A DNA stretch of 64,000 nt from Stenopsyche tienmushanensis (GCA_008973525.1 WACJ01000056.1:310001-374000); one strand, 5' to 3'; counted from the first letter of the stretch, positions 20,716 through 34,342 are shown. Notes: generated from the sequence alone by a model not told the origin. Program-made: numbers and translations.

Positions 20716-23700
20716 TTTCAACCCCTACTTGTTGACAGTAACGGCTTTAAGGTATAAAATGTTTTATGCGAGTTTGATTTTAGTAAATTTGTTTTTTCGC
20801 GTATTAATTTTTGAAACAACAAGTTGAAGTTTGCTGCTAAATTATGCACGGTGGGATAAAAACGTCCTTGTCAAAATTGTGTGAAACTTTATCATAACCG
20901 ATGTTCATTTTGACGTTAATACGAGTAGTTTTGAAACTTTTAAACTTGTTTATATAAGAGGAAAGCTCTTCCGTGGGTCGATCGCGAATTTATTTGTTAA
21001 AATTTTCCCCGGGGGATGTTTTTCTTGGGTCTCCGAGACACGAAGGTCCATAAGTACAATAGAAGTGAGTGCAAAGTAATAGTGCAGATCGATGTCGCTG
21101 AAAAAAAGTCTCAAAGCCGTCCTCAAGCTGTTTAATGAATCTCACAAAATCACTTTGAACCCACAACGTGATCCCTATTGAACCGATCCTGTCCTGACCG
21201 TTCCTTACCATTGATCTATGGTGTAATTAAGGCCACGGAAGTAGAATGTTGGTAGAACAATGGGCCTGGAACAAAAACTAGATAACGGCTAATCTAAGTC
21301 CTAAACTCGGTGAATAGACAACAGGCGCTCTCCTCGATGCGAAGTGAGAACAATTGTTACTTAAACCTTTTATCACGCTTTCCGATAACTTTGATAGTCC
21401 AATTTCCATTACCAGCCCTTACATATCTATTTTCTAATCCAGCGGCTTCCATTTTTCATCTTGCTCCCACGAATGGAGCATTGAATCCGCTCCGATATGG
21501 ATTCCGACGGACTTATTCGAGCCAAATTAAATATAGCTTTAGTCTTAAGATGGACAAAGTTTCTTGTATTGATTTTTTAAATCAAACAAAAGCTGCTGAA
21601 AACTTTGCTTAAAGTCTTCCATAGTTCGGACGAACTTTTATTCCAATTGGTTGATTGCTGAAGGCATATACTTGTACGGGTTTTGAGCTTTGTTCTCTTG
21701 GAATGAACCTGAAATTTAATATTTAAAACTATTTTTCAGCATAACCATTGGATTTTTATTCCATTGATATGTCAGCAATAATATTTATTCTACAAAATTC
21801 ATTGAAATTCAGACGAACTTCTAGCATACACAAAGCTTCATCCCTTAATATAAAATTAATCATTTATATTCAAAATAATTACAAATTTGATTTGAGTGCT
21901 ATATTTCGATAATATATTCATCAAAAATAATATATTCTAAACATGATTAAACTTTTAACTGCCAGTGAATTTAGGGATATTAGAAAAATAGTAAAAAAAT
22001 TAGTACTATTTTCTTTAAGCACTCAAACATTTTAAAAAATGTTTTTAGTCAAAAGTTGGTTTTTCTGTTTATAAATTATATTATTGATAAAATTAATAAG
22101 TTATATTGATTTTAATTAAAATTTGTGATTGGCCAAATTGCGCCAAAATAGTAAACTCTGATGGTGATCTTCCATGGGAAGCACCTTATAATTCGGGTAT
22201 TTCCGGCGGGAATAACTCAAAAAAAAAATTCAAATATATTCCAAAACATGAATAAAATATTATCTACGTTTAAACAAATTCTAATCATTCTTTCCTTGTT
22301 AAAAAAAAATAGGAAAAAATGCTCCTAAATTGGTTTTCCTCTTAAATAACTAAGATTATTATGATATTTACCTCTATTGGTGATATTCGTATTTTTCTAG
22401 TATTTATTATTCAAAACCTCAAATATTTTTAATATATCTTTATAATAAAACCTCAGCATATTTAAAAAAAAATCTTAAAATCGAGTTTACGTGTAAAGAA
22501 ATCTTCTTCGACTTATCAGATGTAAGCAATCTCCATAGAAAACTTTTCTCAAGATAAGGAATTTAAATGTGATGGTATCCTGATATCTTTTACATACGAT
22601 TAGACTACGATAAAATTGTCAAAAAGATGACATTTTAATTATTATTTCAAATCATTTCAAATCAATTGGATCCACAGTTAAATTCGCCCAAATTTTGCCA
22701 AGTCTTTACTGTCCGAAATTGATCGATTAAACACGAATTTCATCAATTATTTTATACTGAGAATGCCCAGAACATGGCTAAGATATGCCAAGGTTATGAT
22801 ATATATCAATGTACGAGTAATTATTGATGATCGCTATACATTTATATTTTTGAATCAGGGCGCCAAAATCAAAGATACAAATAAAATGGAATTAATAAAT
22901 ATTTTATGATAATATATTTCGACCAAATTTTGTTTGATTGATCGCCTCAAAGCATATTTATTCTGATTTAAAGTACAATATTGAACTAAATTTCGGTTTA
23001 ATTATATTTGAAATACAAATTATAATATTGGCATTCTGAAGGTATAACAATCAGTATGTTAAATGTAATAATATCCTTTATAGGCATAACTTCGAAGTCC
23101 CATAAATAGCACCCCATAGCAACGTTTCATCGTATCTGTCATGTGTCGTCAGTCGATTTTATGAATTTAAATATGTTTAATAATGAAATATTTGTTAAAC
23201 GGGGAGGATTTGTCAATAAAACACTATCTTCAAACAATATGCCAACAACAGGGAAAATGTCAAGGGCTTCGACAAGTCTCCCACATATGGAGAATTATTA
23301 CACGAGATAGATGCTCGTAATGAAATACGGTCGTATATCAATAACAGTACATACGACTGCCGGAATACATTAAGTCAAACTAATTACCAATTCAGTACGC
23401 AGCATCCAAATTCTTACTTTCGGATTAATCCGTTTATAAACTGGCTATACATAAGTCCCCAGGCACTAATATACATGTTAAGTTGGCACATGATTTAAGC
23501 CTTTTAAACATCCTAACCCGCTCGAAACTGATAAGGCCAATTATATAGTTAGAAGAACAACAGTCGCCGACTCGCACGGGGAGCGCTCTTGGAATTTATT
23601 GTATTTAAATTTAAGACAATGGGTTGTTAAGGATCAGATTTAGTGTATCGTTCTAGAAACTGGAGCATCCGGTGCATCCTATCGCCGGTCCGGATCGGAC

Positions 23701-24706
23701 CAAATCTGTAGGGGTCCAAACTACTTCCGCCACTAAATTTTCTACCACTGTCAATTCAATTATTGTTACGGTGAATTTATTGTGACATATCTTTATTGCC
23801 CATCTAGAGGGGGGTTGAGGGTGCGACTCTTAAATTGATCATGCCGGAGTTTAACGCTGTGGGCTCTTAAATGCGCGCGACACAATCCAATTCAACGGCT
23901 TCGGATGCCCATTTTTAATAGCTTTCTATTAGGGCCATTAACATGCATCAAAGAGCTTTAAGCCCTTGCCTCCATCGCACCAATACAAATCAAATTAAAT
24001 TCAACTTTGTGCGCTTAATTATAGCCATTTTCCTTTAGTCCGGGGATATTTTTCGATTTAATTTACTTGCAAAAATGTCAAACATTCAGCTTTCTTCCAC
24101 TTAAGGCCCTTAAAAAAAAGAAGAGAACTATTACATCAACATTTACTTTCATAAAAAGGCTCTTTGAGATTTTACCTCATTAGTATTTTAGTAATTTTAT
24201 CCAATTAAGTTAATGTAAGTGTATATAGATCCAACATGTATATTCATTTTAATGCGTGATAATCTTGAATTTAACCTTTTAACTGCAAGCAAGCTATGCA
24301 TATATACTGCATTTTATCCTTCGCCACTTATCGAAGGTTTCCTGTTGAACTGAAATCAAAAATGGAAATATATTTTGATTTTTAATATATGTAGGCAGTC
24401 AACTAAGCCATAAAAATTAAAAAAAGCCTAAAATCAAAAATTTTGTAGGCTTTTTAGTTAAACTTTCATATTTTTTACCATTTTCTTGATAAATTTTACC
24501 CCAAAAAAAATCATTTATTTACGCGAAAATCTTAAAAATTTAGCTTAGTTGACTAGATAATATTATAATAAGAAATATCCCAAAATTTCAGTCAGATCGA
24601 TCAACAAATGTTTAAGCTACAAATGGCGAGCACTTTAAAAATGCTGGTTCGAGATAATCTCGTTTAAAGTTTCAATGCGATAAAACTATCAATTTAAGTG
24701 ACTTAT
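20716..24706. other. Gene-free AT-rich stretch
   Basis: Unassigned ORFs (minus 20990-21211, plus 21310-21612) show no domains. A plus ORF of 46 codons starts at 23169 and is likewise unrecognised. The part 23590-23930 is richer in G+C and includes CCGGTCCGGATCGGACC-type words. A short inverted repeat AAAAAGCCT/AGGCTTTTT lies near 24421-24455. No transposase fragment was found. Confidence 0.4.
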
Positions 24707-25240
24707 CGATCAACCAATGATTCCAGATGCATATAATAGATCTTCGGCTTTCTTAAAAAGTTGATTATTCTCAAATAACTGCTGTTTTCTAGCTATACGA
24801 GCTGTTTTTGTCTCAGAAAGACTCTTACGGTTATATCTCGCTACCCGCGCTTTATCGGTATTTTCAGCGAAGACTTTACAGTATGTGCCAATAATTATAT
24901 TTAATGTATTTATCATCTTCAAAATGAAGCTGTGGTCGTTATTAAATATCTCAGCAACAATGTATGTTAATATTTCAATGATTTTTACACTATAATGCAG
25001 TTGCTTTGGAGCCAGTCGCCAAACGGTCGAGTTAAAACATTCATTAGCATTTTGGGTATTGCCACCCAAGTATCTTTGAAGTAATTCATCCCTGGATAAA
25101 TCTTTATAAATTGGTAAGAGATGCTGATATCTTGGCCAAGAAATGGAGTCAGATCTTCAAGCTTTGGATATATTTTAAAGCAATGGTTTTCTGCCATTCG
25201 CAGCAACTTTTGACTCCAGTCGGGTTCCCATGATAATGTT
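24707..25240 (-). pseudogene. Probable Mutator-like transposase relic
   Basis: The minus strand carries, across one frameshift near 25070, LLPIYKDLSRDELLQRYLGG followed in frame by NTQNANECFNSTVWRLAPKQ, then an AEIFNNDHSFILKMINTLNI-type segment and ARVARYNRKSLSETKTARIA, ending LLYASGII. The GG-TQN-NE-FNS-VW---PK signature and the basic tail with Y--GI at the end occur in a common arthropod transposase-like family that I believe carries a Mutator-type domain. The assignment is from memory of the family's pattern. No start codon or terminal repeats were found; this is a C-terminal relic. Confidence 0.5.
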
Positions 25241-25511
25241 TTTTTTTAATTCCTCGAACTTCTCTACCTTTCATTCCTTCATTGTTTATTAAGAATCCTT
25301 CGATTGAGAATCATTTGGGAACATATTTGTGCATTAAACCATGTATAAATATAATTGCGAATCAAATCATGATCTGAACATATCCTTTCATTTTAACAGT
25401 CACTCGCCATTTACACTCGAATTTTCAAAGACGTTATATGTGATATTAATTTAAGTATGATTTAATTCGTAATCGATTAACAATAAGAGATTTTATATAT
25501 ATAACACATTG

Positions 25512-25656
25512 CTCAATAAGTTCGTAGGATTTTTTTTTTTTTTGGAAGGAATTGCGAAAAACGATCTTAAATGAAGGAGAAAAAAATGATTTCTATAAAT
25601 ATTTGCTACTATCCTATAAAAGTAGAAGGCTAAAAATACCCTATAAACTTATTGAG
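25512..25656. mobile_element. Short MITE with CTCAATAAG ends
   Basis: The 145-bp segment begins CTCAATAAGTTCGTAGGATT and ends in AATACCCTATAAACTTATTGAG-type sequence, so its ends form an imperfect inverted repeat of about 20 bp. The same terminal sequence, slightly changed, bounds 45148-45240. A TA duplication is not visible. A non-autonomous DNA transposon is likely; the superfamily is open. Confidence 0.5.
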
Positions 25657-28600
25657 TGATGTTCTATGTATTATTACTATTTGGATACTCCACATAATCA
25701 AAACTCAGGGATGTTACTTAATGGCCATTTCCTAAGATCTCATAAAATATCATTTATTTTAAATACTATATGAAAATATATCTATACTATTCAGTATCAG
25801 TAAATACAGTCGAGTGGTCTCAAAGCTCAGAATTTTATCGTTCAACTATATTGACTCTTCAGTTTTGCAATGCGACGCCTGCACAAACTTTCGCCAGGAT
25901 TCCGACCGCAAGTTTTTCCATTGAATTGAATAAAAAGCCGTAAAAACAAATAATGGAGCCTTCGACCAAGAGGTCTTCCCCCTTTTGCTTCTATCCGTAT
26001 AATTATTTCTGGAGTAAAATAGATCGAAAGCGCATTGATCCTATCTGCGACCCTATTGTTCCGCTTAATCTACTGTTTTCCAAAGGTTAGAAGATCCCCT
26101 CCCTGTGATTAGCAGACACGCTTTATTTTGTCTCTATTTTTCAGTTCCCTATTATCTCCCGGATCCAGGATGTCTGAAAACCGCGCATTTGAACCCTTTT
26201 TTAGATTATTTTTTTTAGAAAATTTGGAACAACTGAGGAGCGGCGTTCGCTTGAAAAAACCGCTTTAGTAGTCCAAGTTTCACTTCGGTTACAGCAAAAA
26301 CGTGTAGTCGGGAATGGCTTTTTACATTTGGCTACGGACGCATAAATCTTTCTAATGTCTGAAAAGACGTTCTATACACCATCTAGATGTATATCCAGGG
26401 CCAAAATTATTGTTAATATTATTGTTAAGTTTTAACATTAAAATGATTCATTGCAAACGTGTTCCCACAAATGTAATAGTGCGGTCTTGGGTTAATTTCT
26501 AATTTTATTTAATTATTTAATGCAGAAGTTTCGGCATAAATATGAGACTTTAAATTAATCATAAAATCAGGGAGGGTATGTGGAGTTTTGTGTAAGTCCT
26601 AGGTAAATGTTAAGTTAATATTAATTTAATTATAGGACAAACAGACGCTAATAGAAAAGTGGCCTAAAATAACACATCTACTCTATTTAACTCATTAATT
26701 ATCATTACAATTTAATGTAATTCGTGAAATAAACAACTTTAAATATAAATTGCATACAAGTCCTCCAAATTATAAATGCTAAATAATTTAAATCCATCTT
26801 TAGGCTTTATAATCGAATTTCAAACGTAATGATACATCAAGTATTAAGCCCTATTCAAATGTAATCAACCAACAAATATTATATGAAAATTGTTAAATTT
26901 ATATAATACTATGAAATTTACCTTTAAATAATTAATTCTATTAGTTCTAAATCGCTACAAAGAAGAATATTTAAGTCTCTTTGTAATAAGTCGCTTTATC
27001 AAGATTTGCTGATTTGTTTAATGAAGATAGTTAATTAAGCAAAGGATTGGCCCTCGATTGGTTCTGATCCTGATTATTACCGCAATTTAATATTATTTTA
27101 ACTAAGAGAAAGATAATAGTGGCGTTTATGCTCAAAGCAAGCTTTTACATTAGCATTTTTAACAGTCTTACCACCAGAATTCAATTACATAAAATAAAGC
27201 TTACAGCGAATATCAAAAGGCGTCATCAGAGATGGAGCTTTTAAACTTGAGCACATCTAAACACTGCCTTTAAATCAAGAGTATTAAGACTATCGAATTA
27301 TATTAGATTTTTAAGATAGAATATAATTAAACTCGAGATTGTTTACAGATTTTGAAGATCTATTAATATAGTAACAGCAAGCAGATTATGGCAACCAAAA
27401 ACTTATAAATTTATCAAGAAAGTCGAAGTAAAATGAGATAAAATGATCAGACACATGTTGATATTTTATTTTAGATGTTAATTATCAAGTCTGCAAAAAA
27501 TACATCAGACCCAACTGCGAGACTTTAATGACGACCCATTTCTTCAAATAAAGTCTCGATCCATTTCGTATTTAAAGCCAAGAATATAGGCGTTTTAAAG
27601 ATTTACAGGAATAATTTGAAATCAAATTTCAAGAAGTCGTTAAGCGACATATGACTAAAGATTTATTGATTTCAAGAGAAAAATTGATTCCAAAAATTTC
27701 TTGATAAATCTTTGATTTTGTAAATTTATCGAGAAATTCCCGAGAAGAAATACTATGTATAACCACTCATATTGTCGACTTTTAGTTAATATTTTGTATA
27801 AAATCCATCTTTTTTACGCGATCTCGATATAAATAGTTGTTTTATTTATTGATGATAAACAAATTTATCATCAATGAATGTATATTTCCGTTAATAATGA
27901 AGGGCTATTTTGAATGTGATTGTTCGTGTCAGAACTGTAAAACAGTGCCGAATCTGACGTTTAGGCATTATCGGTTGATAAATATTCGGAATTTCTACAA
28001 GTCTGCAAATACCGGGGATTAACCGATCTAATTGGGATAATTTGAGTATTAAACTTTCAATGTTCAAATAACTTATTGTTGTTTGAGTCCTCATAATAGA
28101 GGAAAATCTCATAACTTTGATACTTGTACCCGAGCTGCTTCGTTCCTCTCAAGTTTTAAGCTGTGGAAGTTTTCAATTTTCTTTGCCCTGCTCTTTTTAT
28201 CGATATCCAGCTCTCGTTTGGAATTCTATACAGCTTCTTCGCTAATTCGAAAGTAACATTTATATAGCTCAGCATGCTACTCTGCGAAATTATCTGTTTA
28301 CTGTAATGGCCACGAGCTGGTGCTTGCTCGTCGTCGGCAATTTCCACGGAGAGATACGTCTGCGACGTTCGATAGCAGAATTGTCATTTTTGGGTCGCTA
28401 TCGATGAAAAACATCTGCTTTTCAATTTTCCAATTTCCCAGCACAATACAATCTCGGCTGAGATGTAAGCAAAGGCTTTCAGTACATTTGATCTATACTT
28501 TCATGACAAGGGCTAATATATCACATGTTTATCTTCCATAGGCCGCACGCACAAACATGAGCGTTTTTATCGTCATTTTTTTGCGTCCTGCAAAAAAACC

Positions 28601-28975
28601 ATTGAAATCGTTATCAATTTTACGTTGCCATTACAGCCGGCGCGATTTCCGTAATTGATACGAAAGGCCATTATGAACGCATCCTATTTATATTAATATA
28701 ACAGAAATTCTATTCATTGCGGTTTTTATTCATGACATGCAATTCATAAAGGAGACCAACCAATTCATAGCAAATGCAATGTTTGAATGTCTGAATTGCA
28801 CTCCGGACGAAGAAAAGAGCTGCACATTCGAAACAAAGAGCAATACCCAACAAGCCACAGGAACTTTTATTAAAAGAACTTGTCCCATATGAAAATTCAA
28901 TTAACAAATACTATATTTTCAAAATATAATAAATATCTGACAATTTATAAAATACGTTTAGTAACCGAAATACCC
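25657..28975. other. Gene-free AT-rich stretch
   Basis: Several short ORFs on both strands near 27837-28907 look like chance. The 73-codon ORF at 28320-28541 and its antisense partner at 28156-28347 show no domain. No repeat-family member was recognised. Confidence 0.4.
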
Positions 28976-29014
28976 ATTTTATGGGTGGGCATCCACGATG
29001 CCCACCCATAAAAT
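28976..29014. repeat. Perfect 18-bp inverted repeat (hairpin)
   Basis: ATTTTATGGGTGGGCATC (28976-28993), loop CAC, then GATGCCCACCCATAAAAT (28997-29014). All 18 pairs match. It sits at the upstream edge of the LINE 3' fragment, and two more hairpins follow within 250 bp. It may mark an inverted duplication made during insertion, or a transposon end. Confidence 0.9.
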
Positions 29015-29368
29015 TCCAGAAAGGGGGGAGCCAACCCTGCACCCACGGGCAACGGTTGAACTCCTGGGATTATGATGTGGAGTAGAAGTGCGCGAAATTA
29101 GCCTCGTCGGTTTGCTCATCAAACACAGCTGGGGTAGCCCAGCTAACATAAGTTGGGTGCGCAGGTCACCCTGTACTGCTTACCCATAAAGGGGTAAGCA
29201 GTCTTCCACTGATATTCTAGCAGGGCTAAAATATCAGTGGAAGACCCTCTCCGTGTAGCTAGTCTGCGGTAACCCGGAATAGACCATACAGCAGAGCAGG
29301 AAATGGGATCGCACATTATGATCCCCCAATCCAGTTAGTCGCTATCTATCGTCTGTTATATTTAGGTT
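29012..29368 (+). mobile_element. R1-like LINE 3' end, second copy
   Basis: Only the 3' untranslated end of the LINE seen at 11730-13230 is present, in the opposite orientation. Shared blocks include GATGTGGAGTA, AATTAGCCTCGTCGG, GTTTGCTCATCAAA, GTAGCCCAGCTAACAT and GTGGAAGACCCTCTC. The 3' end is near 29368 (GTCGCTATCTATCGTCTG). Strong 5' truncation is the usual product of LINE insertion. Confidence 0.7.
29177..29245. repeat. Two adjoining perfect hairpins in the LINE 3' end
   Basis: TGCTTACCC/GGGTAAGCA (29177-29185 and 29192-29200) forms a 9-bp stem. It is followed with no gap by GTCTTCCACTGATATT/AATATCAGTGGAAGAC (29201-29216 and 29230-29245), a 16-bp stem with a 13-nt loop. The matching region of the 12 kb copy keeps only degenerate parts of these stems. 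They could be structural signals for the LINE's reverse transcriptase. Confidence 0.85.
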
Positions 29369-29714
29369 TGGACTGTCCCCAATCTTGGATTATCCGCGCG
29401 AAGAGCAGTTTAGAATTATCTTGCTTATCTATTGGACGCAGAACATGTTCTATGGTAATGGCGTCCGATCACAAGATGCTCATTCGACGTGTCAACGGTC
29501 TGAAAAGCGGACCGGTTGGACATACGGATTTTATGGCCACTCCATCTTCTTTAAGAGTGTTTTGCAGCGTTTTTTTGGGACTTTCCATGATCAGCACGAC
29601 CCCCTCTCCCCTTCGAGGCAAATTCACATAGATGAATCGCGTCAAATGAAGTTGTAAACAAGATTAGACATCCCCACATCCATAAAACCTATATATTTAT
29701 CTGATTTACGATTT
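29369..29714. other. Unassigned segment between LINE end and mariner
   Basis: Overlapping plus ORFs (29368-29631 and 29385-29657) and an equally open minus frame occur. None is recognised. The segment could be flanking DNA or more transposon sequence. Confidence 0.3.
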
Positions 29715-30060
29715 CTTTTTACTTGTAGACATGGATATTAAATTTAAGTTTATCACCATGCTGTGCACTGTTGTTAAGCAAGCTAGAAAAAACTCTGCCC
29801 AATGGAGGATCCCCATGTTCATTTGTCTTAGATGTTAAGTGATGGACCCATGTTTCATACATGGTCATGAACCGATGTAAAAACCCAACTTGATTGCTGC
29901 GAAACATCGCCAAACACTTGATTGAAAAATCCTAACGACGCTGTTTCTGTTTTATTGTGAGCAAACTCGGTACTCATCTTGTGCACGGCTTTCTCGTGTC
30001 CAAATTTTCAGTGGATATACGATGTGCAGCATTTTTTTAAACTACGCCATATATAGGTCG
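29715..30060 (-). pseudogene. mariner transposase relic (lineage A, copy 2)
   Basis: The minus strand carries the LDMRKLCAK-type block in degraded form near 30000, then WRCFAAIKLGF-type sequence and, in the 64-codon ORF (29719-29913), MAMFRSNQVGFLHRFMTMYE and TWVHHLTSKTNEHGDP. The latter is the CLAMFRRNQ-DFL-RFVTMDETW-HHYTPE block, with the first catalytic aspartate changed (MYETW for MDETW). C-terminal catalytic blocks are missing. Confidence 0.75.
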
Positions 30061-33009
30061 AGTACTTATGGGACAATCCTCATATTAAACATTTATTAAC
30101 TCTTTATGGTCCATTCCCGCGTTTTTGTGTGATAATAGTTATCGTAAAAATCAACTAATGACGTTAAAGTTGCCATACAATGCAGAAATTTCAATTAAAA
30201 AATTATTCGCAACTAATCTTTATTAAAATAGATATTTATTAATAAGCTGGAGCAGCGAGTGGCTATAAGAAAGCTTGTATTAGCTCAGGTCTTGACTAAA
30301 GTATAATTTATCACTTATTACCAGACTCAATGCATTATTCAGGTCAAAGATGTTTTTTAATTGATTTTTAATTCACTAAAAATATGTTTTTTTTAATTGA
30401 CGCTAGCCATGGCTGTATGTTATTAATTTAGATAATAAAATTCACAAACGTACTCATAAAAACGTTCATCAAGTGAGATGAAACGGCACAAATTTGCAAA
30501 AAATTCGCTAAAAATTATTAAAAGAATGCTTTGTAGATCAAAAAATCCGATTGAATCGTATGACATGCAAATAAATTCTTGCAATTTTCAGACATTCTTT
30601 TTAAGAATATATCATACTGCCATAATAAAAATACAGAGTATTTTATTTGTGTAAAAAGCCGTTTTGAAAATACAAATTTCCCGAATAGTTCCGGCGATGT
30701 ACGCAAAAAAATGTAGAAAATCCGATCCGAATTTTCGCTATGAAATTCTGCATGTAAATATTTTATTTTGCAAAATTTCGATCATACATTTCGCCGTGGG
30801 TATTCAAGGATATGTCACTAATGTCGGAGGCTCGATAATCTAATAGTCTTTAGAGCTTTTACGCAAAAGCTTCGTTAAGAGCTTTCCGATAATGAGCTTT
30901 TACTGCTAACTACTGATTATACGCCCCAGAGCCGAAACTGTTAGACCGACACTATTATAAAAATATGTCGGTATGGTATTTGATTGAAACAATATAAATT
31001 CGAAGACAATAGAGTCGTATAAATAATTTAAACGTGACTTCGACGAAATTTACATTGAAATATCCCATGCAAAAATCGATCGCCATATATTATTTCGTAT
31101 GTAATTTGCATTGTAAATTAACAGTAATGTCTTTATTTGGGATAACATTACATTTGTATACACACAAATTTGCTTCATTTCGTTTCAAATTATATCTAAT
31201 GACACATCATCCATGGATTGACGTATAAATTGCCAGCAATTTTGTATATGAAAGATCTTAATACGTGCTCTTTTTTTGTAATGTGAGTCATTATTTTGTT
31301 GACTTATTTATATATTCAACAGATGAATCACACTTAACGGTCCGGCAGATATCAAATATTCGATCCGAATTAGCTTTTTTATAGGCAGCTGAATCATTAT
31401 ACGTAGGTAGTCGATATCTACCGTCAAAATCGTTTTTTGCCACGGCACAAATAATCGCTTTAAATCAAAAACTGTAAATGCAAAATGGCTGAAATTTTGC
31501 ATAACAATGAAATAAATATTACAAAAGCAGATGACATTCAAAGCTTTATAAATTCTGTATGGAAATTATAAAATTTAGCCGATCGAAAATGATTATGGAA
31601 TCCACTGATAGGTGTAATTTTTCACACAAACATCGTTCTGATTTTCATAGGAAGATCTTTATTTTTTTAATGAAATTTTGTCCCAAATTTATGCCCAATG
31701 ATGTAATCGCACTATTCAACTGAAATCTGACTTCATCCATCCACTTAGAGCCTTCCATATGGGGACTGATCGAATATTCCGAGGAAAAATGGCAATGGCA
31801 AATTCCAAGGATATTTCAAGGTCGACGCAGATATTTTACGCCTCCGTTTTGGGCCAAATACACCGTAACACACGGGGACGATTTTAAAATAAATTGTAAA
31901 AGCAGATGGGCTTATCGTGAGCCTCTATTGAGGGGCCGTGTATTGTAATCAATCCCATTTTCGAGCGCCCGAATATCCTTGAGCCGCTCCTTTGGGACGG
32001 GATCCTTTTGTCTCTATATTTGGGACCCGGTCCCGAATGGTGCCCGACCGTTCCTTCAGTGTCCATGCAAATGGGCATTCCGACACCTTTATGTGGGACC
32101 TCCTTTTATTTGCGGCCAGGCTCTGTCAACCCGGGGCCGCAATCTAAATCGCGATCCGGACACAAAGAATAAAATGTTATTTAGGTTTTTTATTGTGCTA
32201 ATTCCGCATAAAGGCACCACAACTCTTGCCCAATTACTGCTGAAGAGTTTCATTAAAAGATAAAAATCTTGGGGACCTGAAAAAACGAATTTAGGTCATG
32301 CAGGGAAAACCCCATCCTCGGTTGAAGCTTTACACTCGAAAGCGCTTTAAATATTGGATCCTGATGGATAAACTCTATCAGAACTGTAGATATTCTTAAT
32401 TTATCAAGGTGCTTTTAAAATATTCCCTAAGTTTTTGCACAATTTAATAAATAAAATGGAAAGCAGAAACGTATATAAATAAATTGTTATTTACATCCCA
32501 CGATATTCTTTATATTGAGACCCTACTTCAAAGTTTCAAGGACACAAAACAACCCTCGTTTGAATTTTTTTTGAACAAAATATAGAACAAAGAATTTATA
32601 ATAACCGATGTTATTGCTATTTTTAAGCGAAAAAAATGTCGCAGTTCGCTTTTGTCAATAATATAAACAAACAAAGATTCTTTAAAGGCAAATCTGAGAT
32701 AAAGAAATTCATAATAAATTTATCCTTTTTATAAGCAAGGATAACTATTTAAAGCATACAAAGTCGTCCTCATAACCAATATTCTTATATCCATATATTC
32801 TTAGTTAAGATCTCGGTTTTCTAAAATTTTATTTCCAGGTATTTGATATTTTGTATAAAAAAGACAAATTTGCATAGTTTATTTAACTTGTATTCTTAAG
32901 CTTAAGCTTCCTTTTAATCTATTATTCAGGATCTACTTTTATTCTTTGAACTTTTTAGAGGAGTAACGCATACAAATTATATTATGATGTTATAATCAAT
33001 TGAAAAGTG
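30061..33009. other. Gene-free stretch
   Basis: No recognised gene. ORFs of 94 codons (plus 31979-32263) and 77 codons (minus 31308-31541) are unassigned; 31900-32200 is G+C-richer. At 32821-32844 a tract TTTTATTTCCAG precedes GTATTT, a weak form of the two splice-site pairs at 20.7 and 58.8 kb. Confidence 0.4.
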
Positions 33010-34200
33010 AATGATCTTAAGCTTGAAGTCATATAATTCTCATTTAAATCAAAATAATTCTTGTGATCATGAAAATATTTTAAGGGGACCTGAAATTATT
33101 CAAACATTTAAGACCTTATGTTTGAGCTCAATTTGTATCAAGACACAATCACTGAAAATTTTTTTAAATTATTTTTTTATAAAACTATTGTTAAACATTA
33201 TTTTTATACAATTTTTTTTTATTGTAAAGGATAAAATTTACAAACTCAAAACTAACGAAATCCATATTCGGCATTGTATGCTGCTTTTTATGATTTGGAT
33301 TTAAACACCACAAAAGCCCCCAAGTTAAATACCCCAAGATGTTTGTGGTGGGTGAAATTGCAATAATCTACAGATCTATGACTTAATATTGGTTCCAGAA
33401 ATTAAAATCGAAGAATAAAAGCATAAGGGATGAACTAAGAACGAAATGATCTTTGAATTTTAATAACGATGCATTAAAATCCCTAATCAAGTCAGATCCA
33501 TTGCAAACAATTGAGGAGTTATCGAAACGGTTAGGATTCTTATAGACTGTATAAATACATTTAAAAAAACGAATAGGATGGGTTTTATGAAGTAGGATGG
33601 ATACCACATGACTTGATAACACATCAACATAATCTTTTTTTGAATAGCATTCTAACTGATGATGAGAAATAGCTCTTTTGTGATAATATAAGACGAAAAA
33701 ATCAATCTCAAAAATAAGCCCCAATTACAGTCCCTAAGCCCTGATTGACTGCGGAGAATAATTTATTATAAAATCAATAAAACTGGGAGAAACAATAATT
33801 ACACAAAAAATTAAAAGCGAAACGTCCGTATTTATTCGACAGAAAGAAGTCATCATACAGCAAAAATGACACGGGATAAAATACAGGAATTAAACCTGAG
33901 TAGTGTTACCACATCCTTTTTATTCACCGAACCTCACCCCGATGGATTTCCACGTTTTCAGATCCATGGAGCACATCCTGAGAGAAAAGCGATTCAAAAA
34001 TGCAGCTTAAGTGGAAATGCATTTAAAATCGCTTTCGCAAGTCGGAAAGTTTGTACAAAAAGGGATCAAAGAGCTGCCAAAGCAATGAGGAAGATGTTTT
34101 GAATAACGAAGGCAATTATATTTTATAACGTTGTATATAAAATTTGAACTTTATTGCTAAATTTTTGAACACTTTCGCGATCCAATAAAATGATTTTCGA
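33010..34200 (+). mobile_element. mariner element relic (lineage B, copy 1)
   Basis: Near 33655-33735 the plus strand gives DEK, stop, LFCDNIRRKNQSQK and TVPKP, the GDEKW-LYDN-RRKKSW and PKPGL region with the first catalytic aspartate. Further on come VLPHPFYSPNLTPMDFHVF and RSMEHILREKRFKNAA, then QKGIKELPKQ and NNEGNY. These follow the full C-terminal order of a mariner transposase. Frameshifts and stops are many, and SPN replaces SPD. The non-coding upstream portion (33010-33600) aligns with 60910-61150, which shows the two insertions share a deleted parent. Confidence 0.75.
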
Positions 34201-34342
34201 TTTACCATGTAACATTTTTTCGTTTACGCAAGAATAATTATTGTATAAATCAATGTTAGCAGTCGGTTCCCAGCGTAGATCCTTTGAAAGGATCATCATT
34301 CCCTACAAAAGGAAATTTAATCCAAAGATTCAAAGCTTTCGA

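Noticed and set aside
29369..29657. Overlapping plus ORFs next to the LINE end as LINE coding sequence
   Set aside because: They lie beyond the LINE's 3' end and show no reverse-transcriptase or transposase motifs.
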